Source of the DNA: Paludibacter sp963678465
Lineage (GTDB): Bacteria > Bacteroidota > Bacteroidia > Bacteroidales > Paludibacteraceae
DNA length: 64,000 nt
Assembly (NCBI GenBank): GCA_963678465.1
Contig: OY782858.1
Location: 3,679,810 to 3,743,809 of the forward strand
Reading direction: 5' to 3'
In this document: piece by piece, positions 35,988 to 44,520 of the stretch
Numbering within the stretch: position 1 is the stretch's first letter
Layout: the number at the start of each line of letters is the position of its first letter
Program-made: the position numbers and the translations under genes
Notes under the pieces: model-generated
What the model was told of the DNA's origin: nothing
Database searches by the model: none
The model's input: the letters and a program-made list of their open reading frames with translations, nothing else

Positions 35988-37595
35988 CTATACCTCATGG
36001 GTGTATGTATCTTTTAACTCCTTCATCCCTTCGGCATGCAGAAACTGATGGAGCATGGAAACATCTGCCAGCTGCAACTTTTGAGCCAGGCGCTGTTTGA
36101 ATTTGCTATAGCTTACAGGCTTACAATCGATAAGAGTGAGTAAGTCGGCCTGCTCTATACCCAGTAATTGCAGATAGCACCATTTCAGTTCTTTGTTGTT
36201 CAGCCCGTAGGGTTTTTTGTTCAGCTCTTTTGTAAGTTCGCCCGTCATTGATTCTGTTTCGAGTAAAAAGCTATCCCAGTGATCAAGTTTTAGTATTTTA
36301 TTGTAAATGTTGATAAGTATGGCATCTTTTTCGGCAACAGTTGCTTTTTTTAAATGCTGCAACTCCTCCTGTTTGGCCAATGCTATTTTAGACTGCAAAT
36401 TATGTATCAGCTTTTTTCTGTCCTGCTTCGAGCGCTCCATCTGTTGTAGTACCAACTGCTGTTTTTCTTTTTTCTGCCAACGGTAAATCCAAAACGTCAC
36501 CAGCATCCCAATCATTGAAGCAATAACCGAAATAATCAGGGTACTCCAATAGCGTTTTTGCGATTTTTCAACAACTTTGTCGTTTTTATGAAGATGCTCA
36601 ATTGTGGACACTTTTGCTGTGGATTCTAATATGCGTATTGAATCGTTTGCCTCGTTGTATAGATTTATATAATATGGATCTCTCTTGTTATTGAGCGTAG
36701 AAAATTCAATATTTGTAAGGATACGGTAGCACTCTTTTTTTGCATAGATGTCAGGATGTAGTTTAAGTGCTTCGTTGACATAAAATTTAGCAGAATCGTG
36801 TTTGTTTTCATCAAAATACAGATCGGCAAGTATATAAAATGCAATAGCTTTGTTTTTGGCAAAATGGGGCATTTGAATCGATGCTTTCAAATAATGTTTT
36901 GCTGAATCAAATTGTTTCATTTCATGATAATTATTACCAATGTCGGTATAACAACGACTTATGATCGTAGTGTTGGTGGTGATGGCTAAAGCTTTATGGT
37001 AATAATAATTAGCGCTATCGTGATTATCGGTATAATAGTTAATCTTGCCTAACTGTAATAACGAGTTGACAATGTAATCTTCGAAATTACATTTTTCAAA
37101 TGTCTTTAATGCATTGCTGTATTCTATTTTCGCTCTATCGTACTCGCGACCAATCATGGAAATTTCGCCTAAATCGCTATAGATACGACCTAATAAAGGC
37201 AAATCGTTATAAGTGTCAGGTATGTCAAGTGCCTTGAGTAAAATAGAAATTGCCTTTTCGTAGGCTTTATCATATTGATACATTCTACTCTTGTACAATA
37301 AAGCTTCAGCCAAACGTGAACGATCGGGGTGGTGGGAGTAATAGGCGATCGAGAAATTGATGAGTGTGTCAGGTTGAAGGGTGAGAAAATTCTTGTCCAA
37401 AGCCTTGAACATCAATATGCCGTACAAGGCGCGATGGGCGTTGTCGAAGTGTTTTGTAGTATCTATTTGTTGCAAAATAAGGAGGGCCGAATCGGGATGC
37501 GATTCCAACAGACGCTCGGCATGATGCAAACTTTCCTCGTTGCGCGTACACGACGATAGTATAAATAGCAATAACAATAACCTGATAAATCTCAT
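35988..37595 (-). CDS. TPR lipoprotein with transmembrane helix and C-terminal regulatory-type region
   Basis: A 535-residue protein. It begins with a lipobox-like LLFILSSC (Cys near 16). Several TPR repeats follow, at about 60-300 (for example YSDLGEISMIGREYDRAKIEY and YILADLYFDENKHDSAKFYV, quoted in part). One transmembrane helix lies at about 345-368, then a long coiled coil and a C-terminal helical region with ELKWCYLQLLGIEQADLL. This architecture is common in Bacteroidales as a putative membrane regulator with a degenerate helix-turn-helix tail. No DNA target is known. The upstream TAGATTTG on the minus strand (37615-37622) is a plausible -7 box. Confidence 0.75.
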   Translation of the reverse strand: MRFIRLLLLLFILSSCTRNEESLHHAERLLESHPDSALLILQQIDTTKHFDNAHRALYGILMFKALDKNFLTLQPDTLINFSIAYYSHHPDRSRLAEALLYKSRMYQYDKAYEKAISILLKALDIPDTYNDLPLLGRIYSDLGEISMIGREYDRAKIEYSNALKTFEKCNFEDYIVNSLLQLGKINYYTDNHDSANYYYHKALAITTNTTIISRCYTDIGNNYHEMKQFDSAKHYLKASIQMPHFAKNKAIAFYILADLYFDENKHDSAKFYVNEALKLHPDIYAKKECYRILTNIEFSTLNNKRDPYYINLYNEANDSIRILESTAKVSTIEHLHKNDKVVEKSQKRYWSTLIISVIASMIGMLVTFWIYRWQKKEKQQLVLQQMERSKQDRKKLIHNLQSKIALAKQEELQHLKKATVAEKDAILINIYNKILKLDHWDSFLLETESMTGELTKELNKKPYGLNNKELKWCYLQLLGIEQADLLTLIDCKPVSYSKFKQRLAQKLQLADVSMLHQFLHAEGMKELKDTYTHEV

Positions 37596-38110
37596 AAAAT
37601 AGCTTTGAAGTATGCAAATCTACAAAAAAAAACATACAATTCGGTTAATTTTAGTAGTTAATTTTATAGCTCTTTTATGAAGATGCCACCTGATCTTTTC
37701 TTCTGCTGTTTCGCTCTTTTTTCTCTTTGTTTCGCAAAAAATCTCCCCTTCATTTCCCGCTGTTGAAGTCATGTCCACCATTTTCTTTGTGTTTTGCTTT
37801 TAAAGTCTTGAATATAAAGCTGTTTTTGTTTTGGTATGTCCACCTCTTTTTTGTCGTTTTTTTTGGATGCGGTTGGTTTCAATAGTAATTTAGCCCCCAA
37901 CATTAACGAAAATTCTTAGCCCCCCAACCCCCTAAAGGGGAGTTTCTGAGGATTGTTCAATGTTGATTAAATTATAATGTTCGTGTCATAAAACAACATA
38001 AACTAACTTTTACACAGGCTGACTTTGATGTATTGTTGAAGCATTGGAACAGAGAAATCACCAATTATATAACTCTTTATAAAATAACCAACAAATTAAA
38101 ACAAAACAGT
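37596..38110. other. Intergenic region between divergent TPR and DUF4469 genes
   Basis: The 515 bases hold no gene that I can support. A -7 box for the minus-strand gene is at 37615-37622. A small dyad CCCCCT-AAA-GGGG lies near 37930. Codons 38033-38110 upstream of the DUF4469 ATG are open but do not resemble the family. Confidence 0.5.
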
Positions 38111-38830
38111 ATGAAAAAGACTCTCAGAGCGTGGATACGCAAGAATCAACTTACCGAAGACCCTAACGATTATATGGCTTCGGCAGTAGTAAATGGTAGC
38201 ATTGGCATCAATGACATTGTGGACGAACTTCAAAACGAAGGAATGGAACTCAAACGCGAAACGGTAATTGATATTGTCAGCCGGTTTAACCGTAAAGCAG
38301 CCGATTTAGTGCTCTCGGGCTATAATGTAAACACCGGACTTGTCTACATGCGTCCGGTTATAAAAGGAGTATTCTATGATAAAACATGGAACCCTGAACT
38401 CAATTCGGTGTATGTAGCCATCAATCAGGGGCTCGATCTGCGCAATGCGGTAGCCGAAACAGTAGTTGAAATTCTGGGCGAACAGGCCGATCCGCTCGAA
38501 ATACTTAGCCTTACCGACACTACCACCGGCAAAACCGATGGCACACTCACCAAAGGTCGCAATGCCGAGTTGAAAGGCTCGTACCTCAAAATTACGGGAG
38601 AAAATCCCGATTGTGGTATCGCTTTCCGCCATATAGCTACACAAGCCGTCACAAAACTGGCTCCCGGCGATATTGTGCTGAACGAACCTTCGCGCCTGCT
38701 GGTACTGGTACCGGCCACCCTCGAAGCCGGTGAGTATGAATTGAGCGTAACAACGCAGTTTACGGGTGGCAACACTTTGCTAAAAGCGCCCCGGACTGTT
38801 GCGTTGAATATGCCTGTCATCATTGCCTGA
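38111..38830 (+). CDS. HU-like DNA-binding domain protein with C-terminal DUF4469
   Basis: A 239-residue protein started at the ATG at 38111 (MKKTLRAWIRKNQLTEDPNDY). The N-terminal half resembles an atypical HU/IHF domain, and the C-terminal half (about 140-239) is an Ig-like DUF4469 domain ending LKAPRTVALNMP. Members are abundant and multi-copy in Bacteroidales and are annotated as DNA-binding, but targets are unknown. Directly downstream is a striking array of four dyad sites, which might be bound by this or another protein. Confidence 0.78.
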   Translation: MKKTLRAWIRKNQLTEDPNDYMASAVVNGSIGINDIVDELQNEGMELKRETVIDIVSRFNRKAADLVLSGYNVNTGLVYMRPVIKGVFYDKTWNPELNSVYVAINQGLDLRNAVAETVVEILGEQADPLEILSLTDTTTGKTDGTLTKGRNAELKGSYLKITGENPDCGIAFRHIATQAVTKLAPGDIVLNEPSRLLVLVPATLEAGEYELSVTTQFTGGNTLLKAPRTVALNMPVIIA

Positions 38831-38844
38831 TGACCCAACCTTCA

Positions 38845-38929
38845 TTAGTAGTGTTACTAAGTGTCTCTTAGTACCACTTCTAAGAGTGTATTAATAGCAC
38901 TACTAAGAGAGCATTAGTAGCGTTACTAA
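38845..38929. repeat. Four dyad-symmetric 16-bp sites at an exact 23-bp period
   Basis: Sites start at 38845, 38868, 38891 and 38914. Each has the form TTAGTA-NNNN-TACTAA with at most one or two mismatches, and 7-bp spacers (GTGTCTC, GAGTGTA, GAGAGCA) lie between them. The regular spacing and the internal symmetry look like an operator or iteron cluster. A period of 23 is not a multiple of three, so the array is not coding. Confidence 0.75.
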
Positions 38930-39086
38930 AGGAGGTTTCACAAATAACCCCCAACATAAAATACGTATATTTAAAATGTGAACGATGCTGATGGCTGGCT
39001 TACGAGCAATAGCTAACCGGATGTATCTATTACAATAAAAAAAGCCTGTGAGAATGATGTGATAGTTTTTCCTTTACAGGGCTATG

Positions 39087-39141
39087 CAACCTTATTCGGC
39101 ATGGCCGGATACAATAGATTCGGAATGTTCGGATAAGGTTG
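39087..39141. other. Imperfect long hairpin upstream of the outer-membrane protein gene
   Basis: CAACCTTATTCGGCATGGCC at 39087 pairs, with several mismatches, with the complementary arm ending GGATAAGGTTG at 39141, around an AT-rich loop. TTTTGATAAA follows. It could terminate transcription from the DUF4469 side or be a structured leader. The rest of 38930-39231 shows nothing. Confidence 0.5.
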
Positions 39142-39231
39142 TTTTGATAAAGGCTAATTGATGTATCAAACAAAGTTGAAAAATAAAACAAGTGAGTAAA
39201 TAAAAACGATTATTACGACAATTATAATTTT

Positions 39232-39915
39232 ATGAAAAAAACGTTATTTCTGACAGGCTTTATGTGTATGATTATGATAAAGCCAATTTTTGCGCAACAA
39301 TCAGTTATTCCCGAGCCGTCGGTCGACAAAGTTTTTCGTGTGGCCATTGGTGGAGGGTATGGTATGCAATTGGGGAAGCGTGAAAAGCAGAGCGACCCTA
39401 AATTAGAGCAGTTATCAAAAGACTTGATGAATGGTTTCGTCCTCGATGTTGATGCTCAGTATTTCTTTAGTTCAGTATGGGGTATAGGTATTAATGCCAA
39501 CTATGTACAGGCTAATGCCGAAGCTAATGATATAACTATAAGCAACGTGGGTGTTATTGACTACTATCGCGAATCGCCGGTTTATCTTTATGCCGGCCCG
39601 GCTTTGGTGTCGCGTTCCGAAGGTACAAAGTTTTCTATGATAGCTAGCATAGGTGCAGGCCCAATTTTTTACACCGATCGTGTGTACCTCAACTCAATAC
39701 AAATGAATGGAAAAGCAACTACTTTTGGGTTAAATGCCGGTATAAGTGGAGAATATAAGATAAATAACAAAATGGGTGTAGGTATTAAGGCATCGTATAC
39801 AATAGGTTCGATAAAGTCGCTCACCGTAGGCAATCAGACAGTAGATTTGGGAAGCACCCAAAGTGTATCTAATCTGATGTTTACCCTTTACCTGAGTTTG
39901 TACGGAAGGAAATAA
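39232..39915 (+). CDS. Outer-membrane beta-barrel protein
   Basis: A 227-residue protein with a signal peptide ending near PIFAQQ (residue 23). Alternating hydrophobic strands and glycine/aromatic patches (VAIGGGYGMQLG, GIGINANYVQ, YLYAGPALVSRS, AGISGEYKINNKMGVGIKASY) are followed by a terminal strand ending in LYLSLYGRK. This is the pattern of porin-family or OmpW-like small barrels. The function is unknown. It is the last ordinary gene before the Rhs/RAYT island. Confidence 0.75.
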   Translation: MKKTLFLTGFMCMIMIKPIFAQQSVIPEPSVDKVFRVAIGGGYGMQLGKREKQSDPKLEQLSKDLMNGFVLDVDAQYFFSSVWGIGINANYVQANAEANDITISNVGVIDYYRESPVYLYAGPALVSRSEGTKFSMIASIGAGPIFYTDRVYLNSIQMNGKATTFGLNAGISGEYKINNKMGVGIKASYTIGSIKSLTVGNQTVDLGSTQSVSNLMFTLYLSLYGRK

Positions 39916-39942
39916 ACACAAAAGTTACTCATTGATTGCTTA

Positions 39943-40176
39943 CCCAGTTCAGCAGGATGTTATTTAAATGACTAAAGATGGTGTACGTTGCCGAAAATCA
40001 GTAATTTGCTAAGTTAAATATTAAGATTAAATAGTTATCTTTGCTTCAATAAATAGATTTTTCTGTGGTAAGTATTTTGGATTACAAATCCTTATAATAC
40101 ATTACGACGGAATTGCAAATTCCGTCAGACGTCCGCGAAGCTCTTACATTAAATGAAGATATCCGGTAGGACGGGG
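39943..40176. repeat. Element A: RAYT-derived non-coding element
   Basis: It has a degenerate left end, an internal -7 box TATCTTTG at 40036-40043, and the hairpins GGATT-ACA-AATCC (40079-40091) and GACGGAATT-GCA-AATTCCGTC (about 40106-40126). The right end reads ATATCCGGTAGGACGGGG at 40159-40176. Layout and sequence match the flanks of the RAYT gene in element B with the transposase gene missing. Confidence 0.75.
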
Positions 40177-40341
40177 GGAGAAAAAGGTTGGGAGAATAAC
40201 ATTATGGCAAATTCTAAAGACGGAAAAGTTGAACAGCGAAATATAAATGATGTATTAGGAGATGCAATGAAAGCTTATAATACTTGGTCACAAGATGAAA
40301 AAAATAAAGGAAAGAAATTTACATATGAAATTAATCCGTAA
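40177..40341 (+). pseudogene. 3' remnant of a larger ORF, possibly a toxin tip, directly after element A
   Basis: The frame is open from the element end and encodes about 54 residues, including IMANSKDGKVEQRNINDVLG and ending KGKKFTYEINP. There is no proper start in the unique sequence except an internal ATG at 40204; the ATG at 40153 lies inside element A. Position and pattern match the other four cassettes in this island, where an element is followed by an ORF tail and then a small gene. The N-terminal part of the protein is not in the window. A free-standing small gene starting at 40204 cannot be excluded. Confidence 0.5.
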
Positions 40342-40386
40342 GAACAATAAATCATTTAGAGTTATCACATTTAAAAATACATATAA

Positions 40387-40632
40387 ATGAAACGTAGAAC
40401 ATTGAATAAAAAAAAAATAATTATTGGTTTTATTATTGTTGATTTATTACTACTTATTCTTTTTAAATACTATCAACCATATTGCGAACCATGTTTGACA
40501 GATGACTGTCCTCCATGCTTATCTGAGAAACAATATTTTATAATCTATATTTCTGCAGTATTTAACACCATAATGATCCCATATATTGTTGTAAAATTGG
40601 TGAAAAGCAAAAAATATAATAACATAAAATGA
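40387..40632 (+). CDS. Small membrane protein, candidate immunity protein
   Basis: An 81-residue protein with two hydrophobic helices (about 11-27 and 48-69) and a cysteine-rich loop between them (YCEPCLTDDCPPCLSEKQ). I do not recognise a family. It follows an ORF tail by 45 bases and ends just before the next element end, exactly where the other cassettes carry putative immunity genes; that role is inferred from position only. The sequence is strongly AT-rich compared with the flanking core genes. Confidence 0.55.
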   Translation: MKRRTLNKKKIIIGFIIVDLLLLILFKYYQPYCEPCLTDDCPPCLSEKQYFIIYISAVFNTIMIPYIVVKLVKSKKYNNIK

Positions 40633-40667
40633 TTATCCGCAAAGTATGCAGTTTGGAGTTTTAACTT

Positions 40668-40738
40668 CCCCGTCCAATCGGATATGCATTTTATTAAACG
40701 AGCAAAGGTTGGACGTTGGTTGGTGGGATTTAATTAAT
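40668..40738. repeat. Partial left-end unit preceding element B
   Basis: It begins CCCCGTCCAATCGGATATGC, a variant of the element left end, and finishes with the hairpin GGGATT-TAATT-AATCCC. The last bases overlap the start of element B, giving a tandem pair of left ends. Confidence 0.6.
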
Positions 40739-40800
40739 CCCGTCCTTTCGGATATGTGATGAGAAGACCTAAAATTGGCGCAGGTCGCTGGGATTTTTAA

Positions 40801-42280
40801 TTACGAGTGTTCGGAAGATATTTAAGTTTTCAAAATTACGGAATTATGTTTAAAAAAATATGATTTGGAGCTGTATAATTTCAAAAACAAAAAAAGGCCC
40901 AGACTTATCAACAAAAGAAGGACTATATGGTTGATAAATAAACTATAAAACAGTAGGAGTATTCGTTTGAATTTCAATATTTTTGCATTCAAATCTATCA
41001 TAAGAATGCAAAAGAAGAAAATCAACAAAAAGACAATAACAGTAAAGGAACTTTTGAGTATTATATCCGATGAGTCATTGCGTTCACTGGCAAATGACAC
41101 GAATGTTGATTATTGTTCTAAAGTCTTGTATGGTCGTTCAGTATTTTATATGTTACTTTTAGGATTATTGGAGTCTAATCGTCCCAGTCTTCGAACAATG
41201 GAAGATATTTTCAATAGTCGCAGGTTTAAATTCCTTTTCAATATCCATCAGAAAGTTAGCGTAAAATATAACTCAATATCGGAGCGATTATCTGTAATGG
41301 ATGTTGACTTTTTTGAGAAGCTATTCGAACAATATTATTCACAATTAAGCGTACTCTATTCATCGCAGGAAATATTACAAAACAAGATAATTCGTGTTGA
41401 TTCGACCATGGTTGCGGAAACATCTTCCCGTCTTTGTCAGGGAATGAATGTTGGAAAAAAGAAAGATGGGAAAAAACAAGTAAAATACACCATTGGTTTT
41501 GATGGCTTGCTACCATGTTCTGTTGAAGTTTTTACTGATAAAAAATCATTAAGTGAGGACTATACGATTCCAAAAGTTGTGTTTGATTACGCAAAAAAGA
41601 AAGACGGGAAAATCTTTGTTTTTGATCGTGGAGTACAGAAAAGAACTACTTTTGAACAAATGAATCAACACAAGGTTGAATTTGTCAGTAGATTAAAAGA
41701 AGGTGGACGCAAAGATGTTGTACGTGTTATAGAAGAAGGTAATGGACGAAGGATAGGGAGTCTTTTACTTGTTAGTGATGAAGAAATCCGGCTGTACCGT
41801 GATGGCGGTAGGCAAAGAACCGATGAAACGTTCAGATTAATAACCACACAAAATGAAGAAGGAGAGACATATTTATTCTTAACCAACATCTTTGATTTAG
41901 GACCTGAAGTCATTACTTTGTTTTATCGTAAACGATGGGATATTGAGGTGTTTTTCCGTTTCATCAAACAAGAGTTAAACTTTAGTCACTTCATGTCAAC
42001 CAACGAGAATGGAATAAAAATCATTTTGTACATGACACTCATTCTATCAATGCTCATCTTGATATACAAAAGAATCAATCAAATAGGATATAAAACAGCG
42101 AAAAGGCGATTTGGAATTGAACTAGATGAATTAATTATGGCTATTGTTGTTCAGTATTGTGGGGGTGACCCAAATCTCGTGTTCCGATAGAAAAAATGGG
42201 TCGTTTTTCTTACATGAAAAAAATAAGACAATTTTAAACGGCATCGTTTGTGCATAAATTTATCTTCCGAACACTCGTAA
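40801..42280 (+). mobile_element. IS4-family insertion sequence, copy 1
   Basis: 1480 bp, bounded by terminal inverted repeats that start TTACGAGTGTTCGGAAGATA on the left, with the exact complement on the right. It is flanked by the 7-bp direct repeat TTTTTAA (40794-40800 and 42281-42287). The empty site is the hairpin GCTGGGA-TTTTTAA-TCCCAGC, a form of which survives uninterrupted in element C near 46936. One transposase gene is inside. Confidence 0.92.
41006..42190 (+). CDS. IS4-family DDE transposase (copy 1)
   Basis: A 394-residue transposase from the ATG at 41006. A TTG at 40967 in the same frame is less likely because the -7 box TATTTTTG (40978-40985) lies downstream of it. The first catalytic aspartate is near residue 131 (RVDSTM), the second near 207 (VFDRGVQ). 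The IS4 signature Y-x2-R-x3-E-x6-K is complete in YRKRWDIEVFFRFIK near residue 306. No frameshift; the protein is identical to copy 2, so both may be active and recently moved. Confidence 0.92.
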   Translation: MQKKKINKKTITVKELLSIISDESLRSLANDTNVDYCSKVLYGRSVFYMLLLGLLESNRPSLRTMEDIFNSRRFKFLFNIHQKVSVKYNSISERLSVMDVDFFEKLFEQYYSQLSVLYSSQEILQNKIIRVDSTMVAETSSRLCQGMNVGKKKDGKKQVKYTIGFDGLLPCSVEVFTDKKSLSEDYTIPKVVFDYAKKKDGKIFVFDRGVQKRTTFEQMNQHKVEFVSRLKEGGRKDVVRVIEEGNGRRIGSLLLVSDEEIRLYRDGGRQRTDETFRLITTQNEEGETYLFLTNIFDLGPEVITLFYRKRWDIEVFFRFIKQELNFSHFMSTNENGIKIILYMTLILSMLILIYKRINQIGYKTAKRRFGIELDELIMAIVVQYCGGDPNLVFR

Positions 42281-42350
42281 TTTTTAATCCCAGCTTCTTG
42301 TATTATAAGGATTTGTAATCCGCTAAGTTCAAATATTATATTAAAATACT

Positions 42351-42358
42351 TATCTTTG
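42351..42358 (+). promoter_or_regulatory. -7 box in front of the RAYT gene, conserved in derivative elements
   Basis: TATCTTTG with GTTC 20 bases upstream as a weak -33. The same box recurs in element A (40036), C (46998-47005) and D (47887-47894), so each element could drive the cassette behind it. Confidence 0.6.
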
Positions 42359-42378
42359 CTCAATAAATATATTTAACC

Positions 42379-42921
42379 ATGGATATACAACATAGAATAA
42401 ATGGAGAAGTATACTTTGTAACAGATACAGTAGTAGATTGGGTAGATATTTTTACACGTCCCATTTACAAACATATTGTGATAGAATCGTTGCGGTATTG
42501 TCAGGAACACAAAGGTTTAATTATTTATGCGTGGGTGTTAATGAGCAATCATTTACACGCCATAGTTGGAAGTGAAGGAGAGGCTAAAGTTTCGGATATT
42601 TGGCGTGACTCTAAGAAATTTACCAGTAAGGAAATAATTGCCACTATAAAGACAGAAATCTCTGAAAGCCGATCGGAATGGATGTTGAATCGCTTTGAGT
42701 ATTCAGGAAAGAACGACAAGAAGATAAAGAATTATCGTTTTTGGCAAGAAGGCAATGATGCTCAAGGGATATACCTTAATGAGTATTTTGAACAAAAGTT
42801 GAATTATATTCACTATAACCCGGTAAAAGCAGAAATTGTAAACAGGCCTGAAGATTATCGCTATAGCTCGGCGATTGATTATGCAGGAGGAAAAGGACTT
42901 TTAAAAGTGGTAGTTGTATAA
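42379..42921 (+). CDS. REP-associated tyrosine transposase (RAYT, IS200-like Y1 family)
   Basis: A 180-residue protein with the HUH motif SNHLHAIV at about residues 56-63. The RAYT-type C-terminal motif (YIHYNPVKAEIVNRPEDY, about 144-161) is followed by RYSSA. RAYTs are single-copy domesticated relatives of TnpA of IS200/IS605 that act on REP hairpins. Here the gene is flanked on both sides by hairpins with the shared ATT-N3-AAT core, the expected substrate arrangement. The reading frame is intact. It lies between the two IS copies. Confidence 0.88.
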   Translation: MDIQHRINGEVYFVTDTVVDWVDIFTRPIYKHIVIESLRYCQEHKGLIIYAWVLMSNHLHAIVGSEGEAKVSDIWRDSKKFTSKEIIATIKTEISESRSEWMLNRFEYSGKNDKKIKNYRFWQEGNDAQGIYLNEYFEQKLNYIHYNPVKAEIVNRPEDYRYSSAIDYAGGKGLLKVVVV

Positions 42922-42946
42922 AACGGAAAGTGTTTCGGATTACAAA

Positions 42947-44426
42947 TTACGAGTGTTCGGAAGATATTTAAGTTTTCAAAATTACGGAATTATGTTTAAA
43001 AAAATATGATTTGGAGCTGTATAATTTCAAAAACAAAAAAAGGCCCAGACTTATCAACAAAAGAAGGACTATATGGTTGATAAATAAACTATAAAACAGT
43101 AGGAGTATTCGTTTGAATTTCAATATTTTTGCATTCAAATCTATCATAAGAATGCAAAAGAAGAAAATCAACAAAAAGACAATAACAGTAAAGGAACTTT
43201 TGAGTATTATATCCGATGAGTCATTGCGTTCACTGGCAAATGACACGAATGTTGATTATTGTTCTAAAGTCTTGTATGGTCGTTCAGTATTTTATATGTT
43301 ACTTTTAGGATTATTGGAGTCTAATCGTCCCAGTCTTCGAACAATGGAAGATATTTTCAATAGTCGCAGGTTTAAATTCCTTTTCAATATCCATCAGAAA
43401 GTTAGCGTAAAATATAACTCAATATCGGAGCGATTATCTGTAATGGATGTTGACTTTTTTGAGAAGCTATTCGAACAATATTATTCACAATTAAGCGTAC
43501 TCTATTCATCGCAGGAAATATTACAAAACAAGATAATTCGTGTTGATTCGACCATGGTTGCGGAAACATCTTCCCGTCTTTGTCAGGGAATGAATGTTGG
43601 AAAAAAGAAAGATGGGAAAAAACAAGTAAAATACACCATTGGTTTTGATGGCTTGCTACCATGTTCTGTTGAAGTTTTTACTGATAAAAAATCATTAAGT
43701 GAGGACTATACGATTCCAAAAGTTGTGTTTGATTACGCAAAAAAGAAAGACGGGAAAATCTTTGTTTTTGATCGTGGAGTACAGAAAAGAACTACTTTTG
43801 AACAAATGAATCAACACAAGGTTGAATTTGTCAGTAGATTAAAAGAAGGTGGACGCAAAGATGTTGTACGTGTTATAGAAGAAGGTAATGGACGAAGGAT
43901 AGGGAGTCTTTTACTTGTTAGTGATGAAGAAATCCGGCTGTACCGTGATGGCGGTAGGCAAAGAACCGATGAAACGTTCAGATTAATAACCACACAAAAT
44001 GAAGAAGGAGAGACATATTTATTCTTAACCAACATCTTTGATTTAGGACCTGAAGTCATTACTTTGTTTTATCGTAAACGATGGGATATTGAGGTGTTTT
44101 TCCGTTTCATCAAACAAGAGTTAAACTTTAGTCACTTCATGTCAACCAACGAGAATGGAATAAAAATCATTTTGTACATGACACTCATTCTATCAATGCT
44201 CATCTTGATATACAAAAGAATCAATCAAATAGGATATAAAACAGCGAAAAGGCGATTTGGAATTGAACTAGATGAATTAATTATGGCTATTGTTGTTCAG
44301 TATTGTGGGGGTGACCCAAATCTCGTGTTCCGATAGAAAAAATGGGTCGTTTTTCTTACATGAAAAAAATAAGACAATTTTAAACGGCATCGTTTGTGCA
44401 TAAATTTATCTTCCGAACACTCGTAA
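42947..44426 (+). mobile_element. IS4-family insertion sequence, copy 2
   Basis: 1480 bp, apparently identical to copy 1, in the same orientation. Flanking 7-bp direct repeat TTACAAA (42940-42946 and 44427-44433). The empty site is the hairpin GGA-TTACAAA-TCC, intact in element A at 40079-40091. Confidence 0.92.
43152..44336 (+). CDS. IS4-family DDE transposase (copy 2)
   Basis: Identical in sequence to the transposase of copy 1 (394 residues from the ATG at 43152) with all three catalytic residues and the Y-x2-R-x3-E-x6-K signature. The identity of the two copies means the pair offers a homologous recombination path that would delete the RAYT gene between them. Confidence 0.92.
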   Translation: MQKKKINKKTITVKELLSIISDESLRSLANDTNVDYCSKVLYGRSVFYMLLLGLLESNRPSLRTMEDIFNSRRFKFLFNIHQKVSVKYNSISERLSVMDVDFFEKLFEQYYSQLSVLYSSQEILQNKIIRVDSTMVAETSSRLCQGMNVGKKKDGKKQVKYTIGFDGLLPCSVEVFTDKKSLSEDYTIPKVVFDYAKKKDGKIFVFDRGVQKRTTFEQMNQHKVEFVSRLKEGGRKDVVRVIEEGNGRRIGSLLLVSDEEIRLYRDGGRQRTDETFRLITTQNEEGETYLFLTNIFDLGPEVITLFYRKRWDIEVFFRFIKQELNFSHFMSTNENGIKIILYMTLILSMLILIYKRINQIGYKTAKRRFGIELDELIMAIVVQYCGGDPNLVFR

Positions 44427-44520
44427 TTACAAATCCTTATAATACATTACGAGGTGATTACAAATCACCTCAGACATCCGCGAAGCTCTTACATTAAATG
44501 AAAATATCCGGTAGGACGGG

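Larger units (their letters stand above)
40739..44520 (+). mobile_element. Element B: RAYT gene with its inverted-repeat ends, interrupted by two IS copies
   Basis: The left end CCCGTCCTTTCGGATATG (40739) and right end ATATCCGGTAGGACGGG (44504-44520) are inverted repeats of about 17 bp with two mismatches. Inside are four hairpins sharing an ATT-N3-AAT core, a -7 box at 42351-42358 and the RAYT gene. Removing the two 1480-bp insertion sequences and one 7-bp target copy each leaves about 808 bp. This is the only copy in the window with the transposase gene, so it is the likely source of elements A, C, D and E. Confidence 0.75.

Noticed and set aside
40967..41005. TTG start for the IS transposase giving 13 extra residues
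   Set aside because: The -7 box at 40978-40985 lies downstream of that TTG, so those codons are unlikely to be transcribed.
40822..41100. 92-codon minus-strand frame repeated in both IS copies (also 42968-43246)
   Set aside because: It overlaps the transposase start and promoter of the IS and is a shadow of that sequence; a leucine/phenylalanine-rich string without family features.
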